NCBI GenBank assembly: GCA_041913905.1
Contig: JAYSEK010000021.1
Location: 26,839 to 90,838, forward strand
DNA: 64,000 bases
Source of the DNA: Roseateles_B sp041913905
GTDB taxonomy: Bacteria > Pseudomonadota > Gammaproteobacteria > Burkholderiales > Burkholderiaceae_C
Direction of reading: 5' to 3'
Positions 44,322-53,330 of this stretch are shown here, one piece after another. The notes below the pieces were generated by a model, which worked only from the letters and a program-made list of their open reading frames with translations, was not told the DNA's origin and made no database searches. The position numbers were made by a program, and so were the translations under genes. How positions within the stretch are numbered: the first letter of the stretch is position 1; every line of letters starts with the position of its first letter.

Positions 44322-46952
44322 TCAGAACTTGGCGTGCAGACCGAGGCGATACGTGGTCTCGCCCATGAACGACCAGGCGGGGTAGCCGACCTTCATGCTG
44401 CCCTTGACGTTGGGGTTGTCCGCATCGGCGGCCCCGTATTGCACATCGTCCTTCTTCAGCAGGTTGATCGCCTCGAAGCTCAGGCGCAGGTTCTTGTTGA
44501 TGTTCCAGCCGGCGCTGAAGTCCAGCGACCCGTACGGATCGTGCATGCGGTAGCTGTAGTAGCCCGTTTCACGAATCATGTACTTGGAGCGCCAGTTGTA
44601 GGCCAGACGGGCCGAGTAGTCAGCGGTTTCGTAGAAGCCCACCAGGTTGACGGTGTGCTTGGACGACTGGGTGAACAGGGCCAGGCGGTCCGGATAGCTG
44701 GCGCTGGGGGCCTTGGCGTCGGCGTAGGTGTAGCTGGCCGCGATGCCGAAGCCGTTGTCCAGGCTGTGGTTGATCTGGGTTTCGATGCCGTTGATCTTGC
44801 CGCCGCCGGCGTTGATGTACTCGTTGACGGTCCAGTTGTCGACCTTGCTCAGCGGGTCGACGACGCCCAGCTTCTGGTTGGTCTTGACCAGGGCCGTCAC
44901 GAAGTTGTCGATGGTCTTGTGGAAGACCGCTGCCGACACCATGTTGCCCGTGCCGTAGTAGTACTCGATGCCCAGGTCGAACTGCTTGGACGACTGCGGC
45001 TTCAGGCCCACGCTACCAAAGGTCATGGATTCGTTGCCAACGCGGTCGTCGTTGTAGCCGGCCTGCTTGGTCAGGAACATGTACTCGAAGTTTGGGCGGG
45101 TGATGGCCTTGGAGGCGGCCACACGCAGCACCAGGTTCTTGTCGATGTTGTAGGCCGCGTTCAGGCTGGGCAGCCAGTCGCTGTAGCTGGCCTTTTCCTC
45201 GCGGATGGTCTTGCCCCAGCCATCGTTGTTGGGCACATCGTTGGGCGCCAGCGGCGTGCCGTCGAACTTGTAGCCGCGGCCGGTCACGTTGGTATGGACG
45301 TAGCGCAGACCGAAGTTGCCGCGCCAGCCGGCCTTCTCGAACTCGAACATGCCGTAGGCCGCCCGGTTGTCCTCCTCGATTTCCGCGAAGCTGGAACGCT
45401 GCACGGTCCAGGAAGCGGTGTTCTTCGTGTACAGGTCGGCCATCGCGTCCAGGTTGGCCTTGGGGAAGTCCCAGCCGTTGGGGCCCATCTTGATGGAGCC
45501 GCTGTACAGATCGCTGGTGTTGCCCTGGATGACGGTGCTGCTGAACTTGCCGCGCAGGGCGCTTTGCTCGTACTTGTGCTTGGTGGCGCGCAGACCCGTC
45601 TTGAACGAGGTCAGACCGTTCCAGTCGAGGTCAAAAGTGGCGTCCGCTTGCGCGAAGTTTTCGCGGTCGGCGTTGGGCTGCTGCTGGTCGGTGGCCCAGC
45701 CCGTGGGGGAGAGCTTCTTGGGCAGATTGGTCACGGAGACGTCCATCGGCACCGACGGCGAGATCGCGATCTGCTTGCCGGTGGCGTCGATGGTGCCCTT
45801 GAACTTGGGCAGGCTCTGGCCGTCGTCCCACCAGCCCACGCCGTAGTTCATGGTGTGGGTGGTGCCGCCCTTGGCCTTGGTCTGGCCGGCCACCGCTTCG
45901 AGCTTGAAGCTGTCGGTATGGTACGAGCCGTTCAGCACCAGGCTGTCCGAGCTCATCTTGCCCTGGCGTGCCCAGGTCTGCATGAAGGTGTTGACGGGGT
46001 CGGCGTCGCCGGCCACGGCCTTCACGCACAGGCCGGCCGCATTCTTCTGCTTGCAGTTGCTGTCGTTCTGGCCCATGAACAGATAGAGGTTGCTGTTCGT
46101 GTTGTCGCCAGTCAGCTCCAGGTTCAGGTAGTTCAGGCCCAGGTCGATGTTGTCGGCGGGCTTGCCCTGCAGCGTCAGGTTCATGGCCGTGCGCTTGCGG
46201 TTCTGCACGAAGGTGGCCGGCGCGACGTCGCCGGACCAACCTGCGTCCGACTCGATGCCGCGACGCACGTAATCGCTCTTTTCCATGGCACCAGCCACCA
46301 AGACGCCGAAGGTCTTGGCGTCATTGCGCCAGCTGTACAGGCCCGCCGCGTCCTTGGCCAGATCGGTGCTGACCGTGCCCTTGCCCAGCTTCACGCTGGC
46401 GAAGGCGGTGTTGGCCTTCAGGTCCAGCGGCTTGCGGGTCTTGACGATCACGGTGCCGCCAATGCCGCCTTCAGTCAGGTCGGCCTGCGAGGACTTGTAG
46501 ACCTCCATGCCGCCGATCAGTTCGGAGGGCAGCAGGGAGTAGTTGAAGGAGCGGTCCACCGTGGCCTGGTCGTACCAGCCGGTCGAGGCGACGGACTGGC
46601 CATTCAGGGTGGTGTAGGTCATCTGCGGATCCGAACCGCGCACCGACACCGAGGCGCCCTGGCCGAAAGCACGGCCGACGGTGATGCCAGGCAGGCGGCC
46701 CAGCGATTCACCGACGTCGGAGTCGGGAAGCTTGCCCACGTCTTCGGCGGTCACGGCGTCGACCACGGCGTTGGCGTTTCGCTTGATGTTGGCCGCCGAC
46801 TGCAGCGATGCGCGGATGCCGGTGATGACCACCTGCTCCAGCTGATTGCCGTCCTTCTTGGCCGGCTCGGCCTGTTGTGCCTGCGCTGCCAGCGCAGCGC
46901 CCAGCAGGGCGATGCTTACCGCAGCGGCGACGGGGGTCTTAGTGACCTTCAT
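44322..46952 (-). CDS. TonB-dependent outer-membrane receptor (Xanthomonas/Caulobacter type)
   Basis: An 876-residue outer-membrane receptor. The start at 46952 follows GAGGAGCAGTTC and gives a signal peptide (MKVTKTPVAAAVSIALLGAA). The plug shows EQVVITGIRASLQSAANIKR, AEDVGKLPDSDVGESLGRLP and GGIGGTVIVKTRKPLDL. The barrel ends with the terminal Phe of YRLGLHAKF. This is the TonB-Xanth-Caul subfamily that imports sugars, including chitooligosaccharides, in several proteobacteria. Two GlcNAc-type operator sites lie upstream and the GlcNAc operon is nearby, so amino-sugar uptake is the best guess. A siderophore role is less likely. Confidence 0.88.
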   Translation of the reverse strand: MKVTKTPVAAAVSIALLGAALAAQAQQAEPAKKDGNQLEQVVITGIRASLQSAANIKRNANAVVDAVTAEDVGKLPDSDVGESLGRLPGITVGRAFGQGASVSVRGSDPQMTYTTLNGQSVASTGWYDQATVDRSFNYSLLPSELIGGMEVYKSSQADLTEGGIGGTVIVKTRKPLDLKANTAFASVKLGKGTVSTDLAKDAAGLYSWRNDAKTFGVLVAGAMEKSDYVRRGIESDAGWSGDVAPATFVQNRKRTAMNLTLQGKPADNIDLGLNYLNLELTGDNTNSNLYLFMGQNDSNCKQKNAAGLCVKAVAGDADPVNTFMQTWARQGKMSSDSLVLNGSYHTDSFKLEAVAGQTKAKGGTTHTMNYGVGWWDDGQSLPKFKGTIDATGKQIAISPSVPMDVSVTNLPKKLSPTGWATDQQQPNADRENFAQADATFDLDWNGLTSFKTGLRATKHKYEQSALRGKFSSTVIQGNTSDLYSGSIKMGPNGWDFPKANLDAMADLYTKNTASWTVQRSSFAEIEEDNRAAYGMFEFEKAGWRGNFGLRYVHTNVTGRGYKFDGTPLAPNDVPNNDGWGKTIREEKASYSDWLPSLNAAYNIDKNLVLRVAASKAITRPNFEYMFLTKQAGYNDDRVGNESMTFGSVGLKPQSSKQFDLGIEYYYGTGNMVSAAVFHKTIDNFVTALVKTNQKLGVVDPLSKVDNWTVNEYINAGGGKINGIETQINHSLDNGFGIAASYTYADAKAPSASYPDRLALFTQSSKHTVNLVGFYETADYSARLAYNWRSKYMIRETGYYSYRMHDPYGSLDFSAGWNINKNLRLSFEAINLLKKDDVQYGAADADNPNVKGSMKVGYPAWSFMGETTYRLGLHAKF

Positions 46953-47100
46953 GAACTGCTCCTCGATGTGGCCAGCGAACATGGGTCTGGCCTGTTGAAA
47001 GACTTGATGCCGTCATCCGTGCGGGAAAGATCCACCGGCCAAAGACATCACCAAACACACCTCAAATGCAACCAATGCCATGCCACTATAACGATCAATA

Positions 47101-47117
47101 GATCCAGTTTGCTACCA
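47101..47117 (-). promoter_or_regulatory. GlcNAc-regulon operator candidate, site 5
   Basis: On the minus strand it reads TGGTA-GCAAAC-TGGATC. It lies about 150 nt upstream of the receptor start, next to the candidate -10 box. Confidence 0.5.
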
Positions 47118-47222
47118 CTTTTGGGGCCGTGTTTTCCCTGCTGTGGTGGCGGTGCGACCGTTCGGCGTCGGCCTATTTGAGGGCGAGTCTTGTCAGGGCG
47201 TTGGAGAGTCTGATCGGAAGCT

Positions 47223-47239
47223 TGGTAGCTGACTGGTAT
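47223..47239 (+). promoter_or_regulatory. GlcNAc-regulon operator candidate, site 6
   Basis: TGGTA-GCTGAC-TGGTAT, an exact match to both half-sites, about 270 nt upstream of the TonB-receptor start. Confidence 0.5.
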
Positions 47240-47292
47240 GCGTTCGGGTGGCCATGAGATGCGTTCCAGGGGTGCTATGTTTTGGCGGCGCC

Positions 47293-47322
47293 TTGCCGCC
47301 GTCTGTTCAAGTCTGCTATAGT
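47293..47322 (+). promoter_or_regulatory. upstream promoter of the tRNA/tuf operon
   Basis: TTGCCG (47293-47298), an 18-nt spacer and TATAGT (47317-47322). Confidence 0.5.
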
Positions 47323-47456
47323 CACGGGCTCCGCTGACGTGATCTCAAGGCGAGATCGCGGCTGGGTGCAGTGAGTGGGTGTTGGTGAGGCCTTTGGTGT
47401 ACTTGAGGCTTTTGCGGCATCGACGACTGAAGTGATGAAAGTTTTCGAAAGAATGC

Positions 47457-47484
47457 TTGAGACTTCGGAAAGCTGTGCTACAGT
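47457..47484 (+). promoter_or_regulatory. proximal promoter of the tRNA/tuf operon
   Basis: TTGAGA (47457-47462), a 16-nt spacer and TACAGT (47479-47484), ending 14 nt before the first base of tRNA-Tyr. Confidence 0.6.
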
Positions 47485-47498
47485 AGCGGGCTTGCCTC

Positions 47499-47584
47499 GG
47501 AGGGGTGGCCGAGTGGTTAAAGGCAGCAGACTGTAAATCTGCCCGCTTACGCGTACGCTGGTTCGAATCCAGCCTCCTCCACCA
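47499..47584 (+). tRNA. tRNA-Tyr (anticodon GTA)
   Basis: An 86-nt tRNA with a long variable arm. The acceptor GGAGGGG pairs with CTCCTCC, the anticodon GTA is at 47533-47535, the T-loop reads GGTTCGAATCC, and CCA is encoded. It is the first gene of the usual Tyr-Gly-Thr-tuf cluster. Confidence 0.96.
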
Positions 47585-47639
47585 AGGCAAAAGCACACTC
47601 GATGAGTCGGTGGTTCTGGCTCAAAGAGAAAACTCCCGG

Positions 47640-47713
47640 GCGGGAGTAGTTCAATGGTAGAACCTTAGCCTTCCAAGCTAATGACGCGGGTTCGATTCCC
47701 GTCTCCCGCTCCA
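47640..47713 (+). tRNA. tRNA-Gly (anticodon TCC)
   Basis: A 74-nt tRNA. The acceptor GCGGGAG pairs with CTCCCGC, the anticodon stem is TTAGC/GCTAA, the anticodon TCC is at 47672-47674, and CCA is encoded. Confidence 0.96.
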
Positions 47714-47785
47714 GCGGTAGCTTGAAAGACGTGTCGACACCGGTTTGGTGAAGGCTTGATGAGCAGTCGTCAAACCCGTGTCGAT

Positions 47786-47860
<75 letters not shown>

Positions 47861-47908
47861 CCTCATTTCTCCCCTTCTCTTTTCTGATCTGATCGCCAGG
47901 AGCGCAAG

Positions 47909-49099
<1,191 letters not shown>

Positions 49100-49114
49100 T
49101 TTTTGAAGGGCCAC

Positions 49115-49190
49115 AGGGGCATAGCTCAATTGGCAGAGCGTCGGTCTCCAAAACCGAAGGTTGGGGGTTCGAGACCCTCTGCCCCTGCCA
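49115..49190 (+). tRNA. tRNA-Trp (anticodon CCA)
   Basis: A 76-nt tRNA. The acceptor AGGGGCA pairs with TGCCCCT, the anticodon CCA is at 49148-49150, and 3' CCA is encoded. It sits in the tuf-secE interval as in most beta- and gammaproteobacteria. Confidence 0.96.
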
Positions 49191-49230
49191 ACGATCTCTG
49201 ATCAGGATTGTTGGTCTTTGTGGTCAAGCC

Positions 49231-49262
49231 AAGCCCGCGGGAGTGCATCTCGGCGGGCTTTG
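49231..49262 (+). terminator. weak terminator-like hairpin after tRNA-Trp
   Basis: AAGCCCGC (49231-49238) pairs with GCGGGCTT (49253-49260), followed by only a short T-run. Partial termination before secE is possible. Confidence 0.45.
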
Positions 49263-49317
49263 CTGCTGATGGGTCAGAAATGACCCTTGCCCGAATCGGG
49301 CGCTGAAAGCGAATCCA

Positions 49318-49701
49318 ATGTCCAATCCTCAAGTCGAAACCGTCACCTCCGGTGCAGACAAGGCCAAGCTGGCCGGCGCCGTGCTGCTGCTGATCGGTGC
49401 GCTGGTGGCCTACTACGCCCTGTCCAAACAGGGTGCGCTGGCCCAGTGGGGAGCGCTGCTGGCCTTGCTGGCGGCTGCTGCCGGTGCCTTCTTCGCCTCC
49501 GAATCCGGCAAGGCCCTGATCGCCTACGGCCAGGACTCGCTGCGCGAAGTGCGCAAGGTGGTGTGGCCCACCCGCAAAGAGGCGACGCAGATGACGGGCT
49601 ACGTGTTTGCCTTCGTTGTCGTGATGGCCTTGTTCCTGTTCCTGACGGACAAGACCCTGGAATGGCTGCTGTATGACCTGATCCTGGGTTGGAAGCGCTG
49701 A
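49318..49701 (+). CDS. secE: preprotein translocase subunit SecE
   Basis: A 127-residue inner-membrane subunit of the Sec translocon with three hydrophobic helices. The conserved SLREVRKVVWPTRKEATQMT lies between the second and third helices and is the signature of SecE. The three-helix form is that of many proteobacteria. It is followed 20 nt later by nusG. Confidence 0.93.
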   Translation: MSNPQVETVTSGADKAKLAGAVLLLIGALVAYYALSKQGALAQWGALLALLAAAAGAFFASESGKALIAYGQDSLREVRKVVWPTRKEATQMTGYVFAFVVVMALFLFLTDKTLEWLLYDLILGWKR

Positions 49702-49721
49702 GCTGGTGCAAAAGGACTGAT

Positions 49722-50303
49722 ATGAGCGAAGAGCAACAAGTCGTCGCGACCGACGCCGCCCCGGCCGGTCTGCCCAAGCGCTGGTATGTGGTCCATGCCT
49801 ATTCGGGCATGGAGAAGGCCGTCGAGCGCAATCTGCGCGAGCGCATCGACCGCGCCGGCATGCAGGACAAGTTCGGCCGCATCCTGGTGCCCACCGAAGA
49901 GGTGGTGGAGCTGAAGAACGGCAAGAAGTCCGTGACGGAGCGTCGCTTCTTCCCTGGCTACGTGCTGGTGGAAATGGTCATGGACGACGACACCTGGCAC
50001 CTGGTCAAGAACACCTCCAAGGTGACGGGCTTCGTGGGTGGCGCGAAGAACCGCCCGGCCCCGATTTCCGAGCACGAGGTGATGAAGATCGTCAACCAGA
50101 TGCAGGAAGGCGTCGAGAAGCCCCGGCCCAAGGTCGAGTGGACCGTCGGCGAAATCGTCCGCGTCAAGGAAGGCCCCTTCACCGACTTCAATGGCGCCAT
50201 CGAGGAAGTCAACTACGACAAGTCCAAGGTGCGCGTCTCGGTCACGATCTTCGGTCGTGCGACGCCGGTGGAGCTGGACTTCTCCCAGGTGGAGAAGGTC
50301 TGA
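49722..50303 (+). CDS. nusG: transcription termination/antitermination factor NusG
   Basis: A 193-residue factor with an NGN domain (KRWYVVHAYSGMEKAVERNL, then RRFFPGYVLVEM) and a C-terminal KOW domain (VGEIVRVKEGPFTDFNGAIE). It binds RNA polymerase, Rho and the ribosome. The ATG at 49722 follows AAAGGACTGAT and is preferred over an upstream in-frame start. Confidence 0.96.
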   Translation: MSEEQQVVATDAAPAGLPKRWYVVHAYSGMEKAVERNLRERIDRAGMQDKFGRILVPTEEVVELKNGKKSVTERRFFPGYVLVEMVMDDDTWHLVKNTSKVTGFVGGAKNRPAPISEHEVMKIVNQMQEGVEKPRPKVEWTVGEIVRVKEGPFTDFNGAIEEVNYDKSKVRVSVTIFGRATPVELDFSQVEKV

Positions 50304-50315
50304 CGCCAAGAACAA

Positions 50316-50450
50316 AAGGGCCCGATGCGGCCCTTCCGGTGCTTTCGGGCGCCTGAGAAACGCATCCGTAGCCAGCCTGCGACGAGACGCGGGCAAGAGG
50401 AGCCAGGGTAAAGGCGCAAGCCCCAGTCCCTGGCGCTAGCACTCAGGCGC
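50316..50450 (+). promoter_or_regulatory. structured leader before rplK, candidate L1-binding region
   Basis: After a hairpin AAGGGCC/GGCCCTT (50316-50335), a long-range stem GCGCCTGAG (50349-50357) / CTCAGGCGC (50442-50450) encloses an inner stem GCCAGGG (50402-50408) / CCCTGGC (50428-50434). Ribosomal protein L1 is known to repress L11-L1 operons by binding the leader, so this is a candidate site. Confidence 0.35.
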
Positions 50451-50486
50451 AGCGGCGTGGCCGCCGCGGCGCTTCTAGGAGAAATC

Positions 50487-50918
50487 ATGGCCAAGAAGAT
50501 TGTCGGCTTTATCAAGCTGCAAATTCCGGCTGGCAAGGCAAATCCTTCGCCTCCGGTCGGTCCCGCGCTGGGTCAGCGCGGCCTGAACATCATGGAATTC
50601 TGCAAGGCGTTCAACGCCCAGACGCAGAGCTATGAGCCGGGCCTGAAGCTGCCGGTGGTGATCACCGCCTTCGCGGACAAGAGCTTCACCTTCGTCATCA
50701 AGTCGCCCCCCGCGACCGTGCTGCTGAAGAAGGCTGCCAAGATCGAGAAGGGCTCGCAGCGCCCCCACCTGGACAAGGTCGGCAAGCTGACCCGCGCCCA
50801 GCTGGAAGAAATCGTCAAGACCAAGCAGAAGGATCTCACCGCTGCTGACCTGGACGCTGGCGTTCGCACGATCGCTGGTTCGGCCCGCTCGATGGGCATC
50901 ATCGTGGAGGGTGTGTGA
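50487..50918 (+). CDS. rplK: 50S ribosomal protein L11
   Basis: A 143-residue ribosomal protein with the hallmark start KIVGFIKLQIPAGKANPSPP followed by VGPALGQRGLNIMEFCKAFN. It forms the GTPase-associated stalk base with 23S rRNA. The ATG at 50487 follows TAGGAG. It is separated from rplA by 1 nt. Confidence 0.98.
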   Translation: MAKKIVGFIKLQIPAGKANPSPPVGPALGQRGLNIMEFCKAFNAQTQSYEPGLKLPVVITAFADKSFTFVIKSPPATVLLKKAAKIEKGSQRPHLDKVGKLTRAQLEEIVKTKQKDLTAADLDAGVRTIAGSARSMGIIVEGV

Positions 50919-50919
50919 C

Positions 50920-51627
50920 ATGGCTAAGCTGACCAAGAAGCAAAAAGCTCTGCAAGGCAAGGTCGAGACCACCAAGCTGTACCCCCTGGGTGACGCGCTG
51001 AACCTGGTCAAGGAACTGGCCACCGCCAAGTTCGATGAATCCATCGACGTGGCCGTGCAGTTGGGCATCGATGCCAAGAAGTCGGACCAAGTGGTGCGCG
51101 GCGCTGTCGTGCTGCCCCATGGCACCGGCAAGACCAAGCGCGTGGCGGTGTTCGCCCAAGGCGCCAAGGCTGAAGAAGCCAAGGCTGCTGGCGCTGACGT
51201 CGTCGGCATGGAAGACCTGGCTGAGCGCGTGAAGGCTGGCGACATGCCCTTCGACGTGGTCATCGCCTCGCCCGACACCATGCGCATCGTCGGTACCCTG
51301 GGTCAGATCCTGGGTCCCCGCGGCCTGATGCCGAACCCCAAGGTCGGTACCGTGACCCCGGATGTCGCCACCGCCGTCAAGAACGCCAAGGCTGGCCAGG
51401 TCCAGTTCCGCGTCGACAAGGCCGGCATCATCCACGGCACCATCGGCCGTCGCTCGTTCGACACCGACAAGCTGCAAGACAACCTGCGCGCGCTGGTCGA
51501 GGCCCTGAACAAGGCCAAGCCCGCTTCGAGCAAGGGCGTCTACCTGCGCAAGGTGGCTGTGTCTTCGACCATGGGCGTCGGCGCCCGTGTCGAAATCGCC
51601 AGCATCAACGCTGCAGCCGCTGCCTAA
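50920..51627 (+). CDS. rplA: 50S ribosomal protein L1
   Basis: A 235-residue protein of the L1 stalk, also the usual repressor of its own operon. The start at 50920 gives MAKLTKKQKALQGKVE. GTLGQILGPRGLMPNPKVGT is the L1 signature. Confidence 0.98.
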   Translation: MAKLTKKQKALQGKVETTKLYPLGDALNLVKELATAKFDESIDVAVQLGIDAKKSDQVVRGAVVLPHGTGKTKRVAVFAQGAKAEEAKAAGADVVGMEDLAERVKAGDMPFDVVIASPDTMRIVGTLGQILGPRGLMPNPKVGTVTPDVATAVKNAKAGQVQFRVDKAGIIHGTIGRRSFDTDKLQDNLRALVEALNKAKPASSKGVYLRKVAVSSTMGVGARVEIASINAAAAA

Positions 51628-51670
51628 GGCGCGGTAACCCGGCGCCTTGGTGCCGGGTGCCAAAGAATCT

Positions 51671-51947
51671 GCGCGGCGCGAGTCTGGTGCCGCGCGACAA
51701 GATTGGTGGGGCGCCTCCGTTTCTGACGGAGGCGCGTCATCCAAGACCGCTGGCGTGAAGCCCTGCAGTACCGGGGGCGACGCTTAATGGCCACCTTGCG
51801 TGGCGGCCAGCGCAGATGGCGTACCCGCTGAAGGGAAAGTTTTGTGCCGGAACCGAGAGGTTCGGGTGTGAGTTCCTGACAGAAGGTCGCTGAATTCCGG
51901 TGTGCCGGAGGTCGAAAGACCGAAGGCATTTTTGTGAGGAGTAGACC
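51671..51947 (+). ncRNA. leader RNA of the rplJ-rplL operon (L10 leader)
   Basis: The 320-nt gap before rplJ contains stable hairpins: GCGCGGC/GCCGCGC (51671-51677 / 51689-51695) and a perfect 10-bp GCGCCTCCGT/ACGGAGGCGC (51711-51735). A further structured segment reaches the ribosome binding site. L10 with L7/L12 is known to bind such leaders and repress translation. I infer the function from position and structure; a covariance model was not run. Confidence 0.55.
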
Positions 51948-52466
51948 TTGAGTCTCAATCGCAACGAGAAAGCAGCCGTCGTGTCGGACGTGGCAGCCCA
52001 GGCTGCCAAGGCCCAGACGCTGGCGCTGGCCGAGTACCGTGGCCTCACCGTTGAAGCCTTGAACAAGCTGCGCGTCACCGCGCGTGCCCAAGGTGTGTAT
52101 CTTCACGTGCTGAAGAACACCCTGGCGCGTCGCGCTGTGGCCGGCACCTCGTTCGAGGTCGCTTCGGAGAGCATGGTCGGCCCGCTGATCTACGGCTTTT
52201 CGGAAGATGCTGTCGCGGCTGCCAAAGTCATCGCTGACTTTGCCAAGACCAACGACAAGCTGGTGATCAAGGGCGGCGCCTATGGTGGCAAGGCCCTGGA
52301 CGTCAATGGCGTGAAGGCCCTGGCCGCCGTGCCGAGCAAGGAAGTGCTGCTGTCGCAAGTGGCCGGCCTGCTCAAGTCGCCCGTGCAGCGTACCGCTGCC
52401 GTGCTGGCTGCACTGGCTCAGCAACGTGGTGGCGGCGCAGAAGCCGAAGCCCCCGCTGCTGCCTGA
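51948..52466 (+). CDS. rplJ: 50S ribosomal protein L10
   Basis: A 172-residue protein that anchors the L7/L12 stalk. It begins with the rare start codon TTG at 51948 behind GTGAGGAG, giving MSLNRNEKAAVVSDVAAQAA. TLALAEYRGLTVEALNKLR and YLHVLKNTLARRAV are typical of L10. A weak start codon fits tight translational control by the leader. Confidence 0.97.
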   Translation: MSLNRNEKAAVVSDVAAQAAKAQTLALAEYRGLTVEALNKLRVTARAQGVYLHVLKNTLARRAVAGTSFEVASESMVGPLIYGFSEDAVAAAKVIADFAKTNDKLVIKGGAYGGKALDVNGVKALAAVPSKEVLLSQVAGLLKSPVQRTAAVLAALAQQRGGGAEAEAPAAA

Positions 52467-52517
52467 TCGACGACGATCACCGCATCAACTGCAACTTATC
52501 TGTATTTAGGAAACATC

Positions 52518-52898
52518 ATGGCATTCGATAAAGACGCATTCCTGGCTGCTCTGGACAGCATGACCGTTCTGGAACTGAACGACCTGGTCAAGGCCATCGA
52601 AGAGAAGTTCGGCGTGTCCGCCGCTTCCATGGCTGCTCCCGCCGCTGGCGGCGCTGCTGGCGGTGGCGCTGCCGCTGCTGAAGAGAAGACCGAGTTCACC
52701 GTGGTGCTGGCTGAAGCCGGCTCCAACAAGGTGGGCGTGATCAAGGCCGTGCGTGAAATCACCGGCCTGGGTCTGAAGGAAGCCAAGGACCTGGTCGACG
52801 GCGCTCCGAAGCCCGTCAAGGAAGGCGTGTCCAAGGCTGACGCCGACGCCGCCAAGAAGAAGCTGGAAGAAGCCGGCGCCAAGGTCGAACTCAAGTAA
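52518..52898 (+). CDS. rplL: 50S ribosomal protein L7/L12
   Basis: A 126-residue acidic stalk protein with an N-terminal dimer helix, an Ala/Gly hinge (AAPAAGGAAGGGAAAAEEK) and a C-terminal domain with NKVGVIKAVREITGLGLKEA. The last bases of the stop codon form part of a long palindrome. Confidence 0.98.
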   Translation: MAFDKDAFLAALDSMTVLELNDLVKAIEEKFGVSAASMAAPAAGGAAGGGAAAAEEKTEFTVVLAEAGSNKVGVIKAVREITGLGLKEAKDLVDGAPKPVKEGVSKADADAAKKKLEEAGAKVELK

Positions 52899-53022
52899 TT
52901 CGTACGGCGTTCGGCTACTGCGCCGGCCGATCTCGGGCTTTCGATGCTCGCCGTACGCCAGTACGGCTCCGCGTCTCAAGCCCGACCTCGACCGGCTCGC
53001 TACGCCGCCCGCCGCACGAATT
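52897..53022. repeat. 126-nt imperfect palindrome between rplL and rpoB
   Basis: The outer arms at 52897-52915 and 53004-53022 match at 16 of 19 positions. Middle arms ending in CGGGCTT and beginning with AAGCCCG continue the pairing, and the apex is a perfect GCCGTAC (52950-52956) / GTACGGC (52961-52967) hairpin. The RNA would form one long rod. RNase III processing is known at this place in Escherichia coli. It could also be a dispersed palindromic repeat. Confidence 0.7.
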
Positions 53023-53039
53023 CAGGTTCACCTGGATTC

Positions 53040-53071
53040 GAAAAGGGGTTGCCTTCGGGCTTCCCCTTTTT
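53040..53071 (+). terminator. terminator or attenuator before rpoB
   Basis: AAAAGGGG (53041-53048) pairs with CCCCTTTT (53063-53070) around a 14-nt loop, and the T-run continues. Partial termination here would set the ratio of ribosomal protein to RNA polymerase transcripts. Confidence 0.7.
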
Positions 53072-53330
53072 CGTCATTGCGGGTTTATCTTGATTGAGAA
53101 CAGCTGAAAGTGCTTCGCGAGGTATGATTCGCGGTTCTTTCAAGTGTTCTCTGATCCGACTGCAGAGAGCAGGTTTGGTCGGACTCCGGTTTTTCGCATG
53201 AGCATGCGACCGGGGTTGTCCGCCAGCGGTTGGTAGTGGCCAACCACCAAGCTTCGGGTGCAATGCCTGAATAGCCAGTCGCCGACGCAGCCCCTGCCAT
53301 GGCCAGGTGGGGGCTAGCCACGGAGTGTTT

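Larger units (their letters stand above)
46953..47498. other. divergent promoter region between the TonB receptor and tRNA-Tyr
   Basis: About 545 nt containing two operator-like sites for the receptor and two promoters for the tRNA/tuf operon. A possible receptor -10 box, TATAGT, lies on the minus strand at 47090-47085 without a clear -35. No gene was found. Confidence 0.5.

Noticed and set aside
46953..46982. The upstream ATG at 46982 as the start of the TonB receptor
   Set aside because: It would place ten polar residues before a normal signal peptide. The ATG at 46952 has a GAGGAG site at good spacing.
44334..47180. A 948-codon open frame antisense to the TonB receptor
   Set aside because: Val/Gly/Ala-rich shadow translation. 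The minus strand has a signal peptide, a plug domain and a terminal Phe, and ends with a proper terminator.
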